A DNA stretch of 64,000 bases from Candidatus Rokuibacteriota bacterium (GTDB lineage Bacteria; Methylomirabilota; Methylomirabilia; Rokubacteriales; CSP1-6): contig JACQFL010000036.1 in the NCBI GenBank assembly GCA_016200085.1, positions 1-64,000 of the forward strand, given 5' to 3'. Of the stretch, positions 59,276-64,000 are shown one piece after another. Position numbers and translations under genes: made by a program. A model generated the notes under the pieces. That model was not told the origin of the DNA, made no database searches, and saw only the letters and a program-made list of their open reading frames with translations. The stretch's first letter is position 1. Every line of letters starts with the position of its first letter.

Positions 59276-60592
59276 TTGCCGGCCGCGCCCCTCGACCAGC
59301 TCCGGAGCCTCGTCGGGACCTCACACGTCCTCACCGGTGTCGAGCTGTCGCCCTACGTCGTCGACGGCCGCACGCCGGAGGCCGCGGTGTTTCCCGGCAC
59401 GCTCGACGAGGTCCGGGCTGTGGTCGAGATCGCCGCTGGCGCCGGCCTGCCCATCATCCCGTGGGGCGGCGGCACGGCCGCGAGCGTCGGCCACCCGCCC
59501 GCCGCCGCGGCGCTCGTCCTCGGGCTGCGCCGCCTGGACCGTGTGCTCGAGCACGAGCCCGGCGACCTCACGGCGACGGCGCAGGCGGGGATGACCATGG
59601 CGAGCCTGCAGGCCGCGCTCGGCCGGGGCGGCCAGTGGCTCTCGCTCGAGGCCCCGCAGCCGGAGCGCGCGACCCTCGGCGGCGTGATCGCCACCAACGC
59701 GTCGGGCCCGCGCCGCCACCTCTACGGCACCGCGCGCGACCTCGTCATCGGCATGACGGTCGTCACCGGCGAGGGCGCCGTGGTCCGCGGCGGCGGCAAG
59801 GTCGTGAAGAACGTCGCGGGCTACGACCTGCCGAAGCTCTTCGTCGGCTCGTACGGCACCCTCGGCGTCATCGTCGAGATCACCGTCAAGCTGCGGCCCC
59901 GGCCCGAGGACGAGCGCTTCGTGGCCGTGCGGTTCGAGCGCCTGGCCGATGTCGGCATCGCGGTACGAGCCGTGATGGCGTCCGACCTCATCCCGACGTC
60001 CATCGACGTGCTCGACGGCGACGCGGCCCGCGTCCGCGCCCTGCGGACCGCGGCCCCGACGCTCGTCGTCGGCTTCGACGGCCTCGCCGAGCAGGTCCAG
60101 TGGCAGTGCGTCGAGCTCGAGCGGATGACGGCGGCGCTCGGCGGCCGGGACGCGGTGCCGCTCGCCCACGACGCCTGGCTGGCGATGACCGCGGCCGGGC
60201 GCGACGCGTTCGGCACGCCGGCGGCAGTCATGCGCCTCGTGATGCTGCCCGCGCACGTGACGGACGCGATGGCGGCCGGCGCGGAGGCCGCGAAGGCCCG
60301 CGGCCTGGCCTGCGCGTGGACGGCGCATGCGGGCGTCGGGGTCGCGACGGCCGCGCTCTTCTCGCCACGCCAGACCGACGTGGAGCCGATCGCGGCGACG
60401 CTCGAGGCGTGGCGCGCCTCCGCCCACGCCAGCGGCGGCCATGCGACACTGGAATGGGCGCCGCTCGCCGTCAAGGCGCGCGTGCCCGTGTGGGACGATC
60501 CGGGCGCGGCCGGACGCGTGATGCGCCGGATCAAGGAGCAGCTCGACCCCAAGAACGTGCTCAACCCCGGCCGCTTCCTGGCCGGCATCTGA
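59276..60592 (+). CDS. glcE: Glycolate oxidase subunit GlcE (FAD-binding)
   Basis: A 438-residue second FAD subunit. It shows W-G-G-G-T-A-A-S-V-G and L-G-G-V-I-A-T-N-A-S-G-P-R-R, plus V-V-K-N-V-A-G-Y-D-L-P-K-L, a hallmark of GlcE. It ends with L-D-P-K-N-V-L-N-P-G-R-F. No ATG or GTG opens the frame, so TTG 59276 is the likely start; the ribosome site is weak, and translation may be coupled to glcD 23 bp upstream. glcF follows after 9 bp. Confidence 0.92.
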   Translation: MPAAPLDQLRSLVGTSHVLTGVELSPYVVDGRTPEAAVFPGTLDEVRAVVEIAAGAGLPIIPWGGGTAASVGHPPAAAALVLGLRRLDRVLEHEPGDLTATAQAGMTMASLQAALGRGGQWLSLEAPQPERATLGGVIATNASGPRRHLYGTARDLVIGMTVVTGEGAVVRGGGKVVKNVAGYDLPKLFVGSYGTLGVIVEITVKLRPRPEDERFVAVRFERLADVGIAVRAVMASDLIPTSIDVLDGDAARVRALRTAAPTLVVGFDGLAEQVQWQCVELERMTAALGGRDAVPLAHDAWLAMTAAGRDAFGTPAAVMRLVMLPAHVTDAMAAGAEAAKARGLACAWTAHAGVGVATAALFSPRQTDVEPIAATLEAWRASAHASGGHATLEWAPLAVKARVPVWDDPGAAGRVMRRIKEQLDPKNVLNPGRFLAGI

Positions 60593-60601
60593 CCGAGGGC
60601 C

Positions 60602-61933
60602 ATGGCTCACGGCACGACCGAGACCCCGGCGCCGCCCGCGCCGCCCGCGCCGCTCGCCCTGCACGGCCTGTCCGTCGAGGGCGTGAACCAGTGCGTGCAC
60701 TGCGGGCTCTGCCTCGCTTCCTGCCCGACGTTCTCGGAGCTCGGCACGGAGATGGACTCGCCGCGCGGGCGCATCTTCCTGATCAAGTCGCTCGCCGAGG
60801 GGCGCCTGGCGCTCTCCGACTCCACGGTGCGGCACCTCTCGCTCTGCCTGGACTGCCGGGCGTGCGAGACGGTGTGCCCCGCGGGCGTGCCCTACGGCCG
60901 GCTCATCGAGGCCGCCAAGGCGGAGATCGAGCGCCAGCGTCCGGGTGGCGCCGCCCGCCGCGCGTTCCGCTGGATCAACCTCGGTCTCCTGCTCGAGCAC
61001 CCGCGGCTGCTCGCGCTGGCCGCGGCCGGGCTTCGCGCCTACCAGGTGAGCGGCCTGCAGCGGCTGGTGCGCGCCTCGGGCCTCGCGCGGGTGCTGCCCA
61101 GCACGCTGGCCGCGTGGGAGGCGCTCACGCCCGCGGTCCCCGCCGCCGCGGCGCGCGCCCCGCTGCCCGCCCTGATCCCGGCGGTGGGCGCGCGACGGGC
61201 GCGGGTGGCGCTGCTGACGGGCTGCGTGCAGTCGGTGGTCTTCGGCGACCACAACCGTGCGACGGCGCGCGTCCTCGCCCGGAACGGCTGCGACGTCGTC
61301 GTCCCCGCCGGACAGGGTTGCTGCGGCGCTCTCAACGCGCACGCCGGAGATCACGCGCGGGCGGTACGCATGGCGAAAGCGACGATCGAGACGTTCGAGC
61401 GCGCCGGCGTTCGGACGGTGATCGTCAACACCTCGGGCTGCGGCGCCCACATGAAGGGCTACGGCGCGCTCCTCGCGAACGAGCCGTCGTGGGCGTCACC
61501 GGCGGCGCGCTTTGCCGCCTCGGTGCAGGACGTCTCGGAGTTCCTCGCGCGCGAGCCGCTGCGCGGCCCGCTCGCGCCCGTGGCGATGACGGTCACGTAT
61601 CACGATCCCTGCCACGTCGTGCACGGCCAGAAGATCCGCGCCCAGCCGCGCCAGCTCCTCGCCGAGATCCCGGGGCTCCGGATCGTCGAGCTCGCGGAGT
61701 CTGACTGGTGCTGCGGCTCCGCCGGGATCTACAACCTCACCGAGCCCGAGATGGCGGAGCGGCTGCTCCGCCGCAAGGTCGGGCACGTGCTCGCCACCGG
61801 CGCCGAGGCGGTCGTCACCGCGAACCCCGGCTGCATCTTGCAGATCGCCAAGGGCGTGCGCGATCGCGGCGCCCCGACGCGCGTCCTGCACCTCGTCGAG
61901 CTCCTCGACCGCGCGTATGGCGCAGGGCGCTGA
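60602..61933 (+). CDS. glcF: Glycolate oxidase iron-sulfur subunit GlcF
   Basis: A 443-residue electron-transfer subunit. Two 4Fe-4S clusters are bound by C31-x2-C34-x2-C37-x3-C41-P and C82-x2-C85-x2-C88-x3-C92-P. Two CCG domains follow (G-C-C-G-A-L and D-W-C-C-G-S-A-G), as in heterodisulfide-reductase-D-type proteins. It passes electrons from GlcDE, probably to the quinone pool. A Pro/Ala-rich lead precedes the first cluster. The end overlaps moaB by 17 bp. Confidence 0.95.
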   Translation: MAHGTTETPAPPAPPAPLALHGLSVEGVNQCVHCGLCLASCPTFSELGTEMDSPRGRIFLIKSLAEGRLALSDSTVRHLSLCLDCRACETVCPAGVPYGRLIEAAKAEIERQRPGGAARRAFRWINLGLLLEHPRLLALAAAGLRAYQVSGLQRLVRASGLARVLPSTLAAWEALTPAVPAAAARAPLPALIPAVGARRARVALLTGCVQSVVFGDHNRATARVLARNGCDVVVPAGQGCCGALNAHAGDHARAVRMAKATIETFERAGVRTVIVNTSGCGAHMKGYGALLANEPSWASPAARFAASVQDVSEFLAREPLRGPLAPVAMTVTYHDPCHVVHGQKIRAQPRQLLAEIPGLRIVELAESDWCCGSAGIYNLTEPEMAERLLRRKVGHVLATGAEAVVTANPGCILQIAKGVRDRGAPTRVLHLVELLDRAYGAGR

Positions 61934-62453
61934 GATGGCGGATCCGGCGGCGACGCCCAGGGAGCACAGGGCCCACGCCCCGGCCTCGGTACGCTGCTTC
62001 GTGCTCACCGTGTCCGACACGAAGACGCCCGAGACCGATACCAGCGGGGCCGTCATCCGCGAGCTCCTCGGCGCTGGCGGCCACCAGGTGGCCGGCTCCG
62101 CCATCGTCCGCGACGAGCCCGCCGACGTGCAGCGCGTCGTGCGCGAGGCGTGCGCGCGGGACGTCGTGCAGGCGGTGATCATCACCGGCGGCACGGGCAT
62201 CACCTCCCGCGACTCCACGTACGAGGCGGTGGACGCGCTGCTCGACAAGCGGCTGCCCGGCTTCGGCGAGCTCTTCCGCATGCTCTCCTACGAGGACGTC
62301 GGCGCCGCCGCGATGCTCTCGCGCGCCCAGATGGGCATCCTGGCCCGCCGCATCGTGGTCTCGCTGCCGGGGTCCCCGAATGCCTGCCGGCTGGCGCTCG
62401 AGAAGCTCCTGGTGCCCGAGCTCGGCCATCTCGTGCGTGAGGTGAGCCGGTGA
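61917..62453 (+). CDS. moaB: Molybdenum cofactor biosynthesis protein B
   Basis: A 178-residue MoaB/Mog-fold protein that adenylates molybdopterin or assists its insertion. Visible motifs are V-L-T-V-S-D-T-K and I-T-G-G-T-G-I-T-S-R-D-S-T-Y-E (the MPT-binding G-G-T-G loop), then L-P-G-S-P-N-A-C. ATG 61917 or ATG 61935 could start it; both lie inside or just after glcF. It would serve the molybdenum hydroxylases elsewhere in the window. Its link to glycolate oxidase is positional only. Confidence 0.93.
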   Translation: MAQGAEMADPAATPREHRAHAPASVRCFVLTVSDTKTPETDTSGAVIRELLGAGGHQVAGSAIVRDEPADVQRVVREACARDVVQAVIITGGTGITSRDSTYEAVDALLDKRLPGFGELFRMLSYEDVGAAAMLSRAQMGILARRIVVSLPGSPNACRLALEKLLVPELGHLVREVSR

Positions 62454-62827
62454 GCCGTGCGCCCGCCGCGCTCGCGACGGCCGCGCTCGTGCTGCTCCAG
62501 CTGGGGAGCGGCACGCCGCTCTCGCGCTCGATCGAGTCCATCGAGCGCTCTGTGACGCGGCCGATCCCCCAGGCGCCGCCGCTCGTCGTGCCTGCGCCGG
62601 CCCAGGTGTGGGTGCCGGACCGCTACCTGCCGGTTCCGAGCGGCCCGGGCACGGTGTTCGTGCCCGGGCACTGGGAGCGCCCGGCGCCGGCCGGCCAGTT
62701 CCACGTTCCGGCGCTGACCGTCTGCTCGACGGCGGGCGGATGCGTCACCGTCCCGGCGCACACGGCGCCGGCGCTCGAGCTGCGTCCGTTGCCGGAGAGC
62801 CGCGCGCTGCCCCAGCCGCGTCCCTGA
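62450..62827 (+). CDS. Small secreted proline-rich protein with WVPGHW-type motif
   Basis: A 125-residue protein with a signal peptide (A-A-L-A-T-A-A-L-V-L-L-Q-L-G). The mature part is Pro-rich and carries W-V-P-D-R-Y and F-V-P-G-H-W-E-R-P, like the short W-x-P-G-x-W repeats of some cell-envelope proteins, and two Cys (V-C-S-T-A-G-G-C) that may form a disulfide. GTG 62450 overlaps the moaB stop (GTGA). Function is unknown. A two-hairpin repeat follows. Confidence 0.65.
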   Translation: MSRAPAALATAALVLLQLGSGTPLSRSIESIERSVTRPIPQAPPLVVPAPAQVWVPDRYLPVPSGPGTVFVPGHWERPAPAGQFHVPALTVCSTAGGCVTVPAHTAPALELRPLPESRALPQPRP

Positions 62828-62852
62828 GCCATCAGACTCGTGCGACAGCGAG

Positions 62853-62916
62853 GCGCGCCCCGGGTTTCCCGGGGCGCGCGGAGCGCTGGGGGTGTGGGGG
62901 CCATGTCGGCCCCCAC
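62853..62916 (+). repeat. GC-rich intergenic repeat, copy E (two perfect hairpins)
   Basis: Hairpin 1: GCGCGCCCCGGG (62853-62864), TTT loop, CCCGGGGCGCGC (62868-62879). Core: GAGCGCTGGGGGTGTGGGGG. Hairpin 2: GTGGGGGCC (62894-62902), ATGTC loop, GGCCCCCAC (62908-62916). It starts 25 bp after a stop codon and ends before the HtrA promoter, so it fits a terminator role. Confidence 0.85.
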
Positions 62917-62937
62917 TCCGTAGATTGACGCGGGCGC

Positions 62938-62943
62938 TATACT
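62938..62943 (+). promoter_or_regulatory. -10-like TATACT for the htrA-like gene
   Basis: TATACT lies 31 nt before the ATG at 62975. Here a normal leader with an AAGGAGG ribosome site (62961-62967) exists, unlike the leaderless genes. No -35 is visible at 16-18 bp. Confidence 0.5.
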
Positions 62944-62974
62944 CAGGGCGCACACGAACCAAGGAGGTTGCCGC

Positions 62975-64000
62975 ATGTCGCGCTCGCGCCGCCCGCTCCC
63001 GCTCGCGCTCGTCCTCGCCCTCGCGCTCTTCCTGACGGCCGTACCCGCGCTCCACGCCGCCGACGCCCCGGCCACCACGGCGCGGCGGGCGGCGGCGCCC
63101 GAGCTGGCGCGCTTCAACGACCTCCTCGCCGGTCTCGCCGAGAGCTTGCAGCCGGGGCTGGTGCACGTCCGGGTGCGCCGCGCGGCGAGCGAGGAGGGCG
63201 ACGGCGAGCGACGGGCCACGGGCTCCGGGTTCGTCATCGACGGCGCCGGCCTGATCGTCACCAACGCGCACGTCGTCGAGGGTGCGAGCGCCGTGCAGGT
63301 GCGGCTGCACGACGGCCGCCGCTTCAACGCGCGGGTGATCGGGCGCGACAACCGTGTCGACCTCGCGCTCCTCAAGGTCGACAACGCCGCGAACCTGGTC
63401 GTGCTGCCGCTCGGCGATTCCAACCGGCTGCGCGTCGGAGAGTTCGTGCTCGCGCTGGGCCACCCGTACGGGCTCGAGTACAGCGTGTCGTTCGGCATCG
63501 TGAGCCGCAAGGGCGCGCCGCTCACGGTGGCCGCGCCCCAGGTCGACTTCATCCAGACCGACGCGGTGATCAACCCCGGCAACTCGGGCGGACCGCTGGT
63601 CAACATGGCGGGCGAGGTCGTCGGGGTCAACAGCATGGCCCTGCGCAACGGCTCCATCGGCTTCGCCATCCCCATCAACCTCGTGCGCCTGCTCGTGCCG
63701 CAGCTCGAGGCCAAGGGCACGGTGGAGTGGGGCTGGCTCGGGGTCAGCATCACCGAGGTGTCGGACGACGACCTCGACCGCCTCAAGCTCACCGAGGCGC
63801 GGGGAGTCCTCGTGCGCTCGGTGCTGCCCGGCGAGCCCGCGGAGAAGGGCGGCGTGAAGGCCAACGACGTGATCGTGGCCATCGACGACGCCCGCCTCGA
63901 GGGACCGCGCGACCTGCAGCGCATCGTCGCCTCGACCCCCGTGGGCACGAAGGTCCGGGTCGTGGTGATGCGCGACGGCAAGCCGACGGAGGTCGAGGTC
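62975..64000 (+). CDS. HtrA/DegP-like trypsin-fold serine protease, cut by the window end
   Basis: The first 342 residues are visible. A signal peptide (L-P-L-A-L-V-L-A-L-A-L-F-L) directs it to the periplasm. The catalytic triad is His99 (T-N-A-H-V-V), Asp129 (R-V-D-L-A-L-L-K) and Ser204 (G-N-S-G-G-P-L). A PDZ domain begins near residue 250 (W-L-G-V-S-I-T) and is still open at the edge. It would degrade or refold misfolded envelope proteins. A strong AAGGAGG precedes ATG 62975. Confidence 0.95.
   Translation, partial: MSRSRRPLPLALVLALALFLTAVPALHAADAPATTARRAAAPELARFNDLLAGLAESLQPGLVHVRVRRAASEEGDGERRATGSGFVIDGAGLIVTNAHVVEGASAVQVRLHDGRRFNARVIGRDNRVDLALLKVDNAANLVVLPLGDSNRLRVGEFVLALGHPYGLEYSVSFGIVSRKGAPLTVAAPQVDFIQTDAVINPGNSGGPLVNMAGEVVGVNSMALRNGSIGFAIPINLVRLLVPQLEAKGTVEWGWLGVSITEVSDDDLDRLKLTEARGVLVRSVLPGEPAEKGGVKANDVIVAIDDARLEGPRDLQRIVASTPVGTKVRVVVMRDGKPTEVEV

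Noticed and set aside
62925-62930. TTGACG as -35 of the htrA-like gene
   Set aside because: Only 7 nt separate it from the TATACT -10; 16-18 are needed.
1-64000. tRNA, rRNA, riboswitch or transposase genes
   Set aside because: No T-arm consensus, rRNA signature, known aptamer core or transposase motif was seen on either strand by eye; a tRNAscan or Rfam search would be decisive.

Overview
The window is GC-rich (about 70%), gene-dense bacterial chromosome. Twin-arginine-exported molybdenum hydroxylases, a glycolate-oxidase operon, a dipeptide ABC operon, many cyclases and sensor kinases, and outer-membrane proteins together suggest a Gram-negative environmental lineage such as Rokubacteria/Methylomirabilota. 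That placement is inference from gene content and base composition; there is no rRNA or marker set here. I found no rRNA, tRNA, CRISPR array or transposase.

Layout. 0-10 kb: an S9 prolyl oligopeptidase, a zinc-ribbon protein, two coiled-coil paralogues, a serine hydrolase, an enolase-superfamily enzyme, an esterase, DedA, glnS and an MFS exporter. 10-17 kb: an iorAB-type molybdenum hydroxylase operon with a clear promoter, two tandem flagellins without other flagellar genes, an exported nicotinamidase and a metallo-beta-lactamase-fold hydrolase. 17-20.4 kb: a tightly coupled thioesterase, amidohydrolase, methyltransferase and protoglobin run in which the amidohydrolase is fused head-on into the methyltransferase, followed by a truncated 3-hydroxyisobutyrate dehydrogenase-like gene. 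20-27 kb: a form II CoxL-like oxidoreductase, DJ-1/PfpI, a mismatch glycosylase, an fpg-type glycosylase and a dienelactone hydrolase. 27-29 kb: a three-gene module (phosphomutase-like, DUF3090, SCO1664-like kinase fold) otherwise familiar from Actinobacteria. 29-37 kb: cyclases, murB, an M20 peptidase, and a histidine kinase, response regulator and REC-cyclase operon. 37-50 kb: a superoxide-reductase-fold protein without the usual cysteine ligand, two cupredoxin paralogues, a stress protein, a Crp-type regulator, OmpA, recQ, flavin enzymes, a CMD/AhpD-like gene with an in-frame UGA, and a hybrid sensor kinase with a homopolymer frameshift. 50-64 kb: dipeptide transporter, a pyruvate-dehydrogenase-like enzyme, glcDEF-moaB and the start of an HtrA protease.

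Most notable. (1) The CMD/AhpD-like gene at 45590-46123 has UGA exactly at the second position of its redox CxxC motif. A short stem-loop follows at the spacing expected of a bacterial SECIS, so I propose a selenoprotein (C-H-Y-U). (2) A GC-rich two-hairpin intergenic repeat family occurs at five loci. (3) A TATAAT-like hexamer repeatedly lies only 6-10 nt upstream of the start codon, which points to leaderless transcription; two divergent gene pairs have overlapping promoters of this kind. (4) The compact phosphomutase/DUF3090/kinase-like module looks like an undescribed functional unit.

Frameshift and truncation calls may partly be assembly errors and are marked as such.
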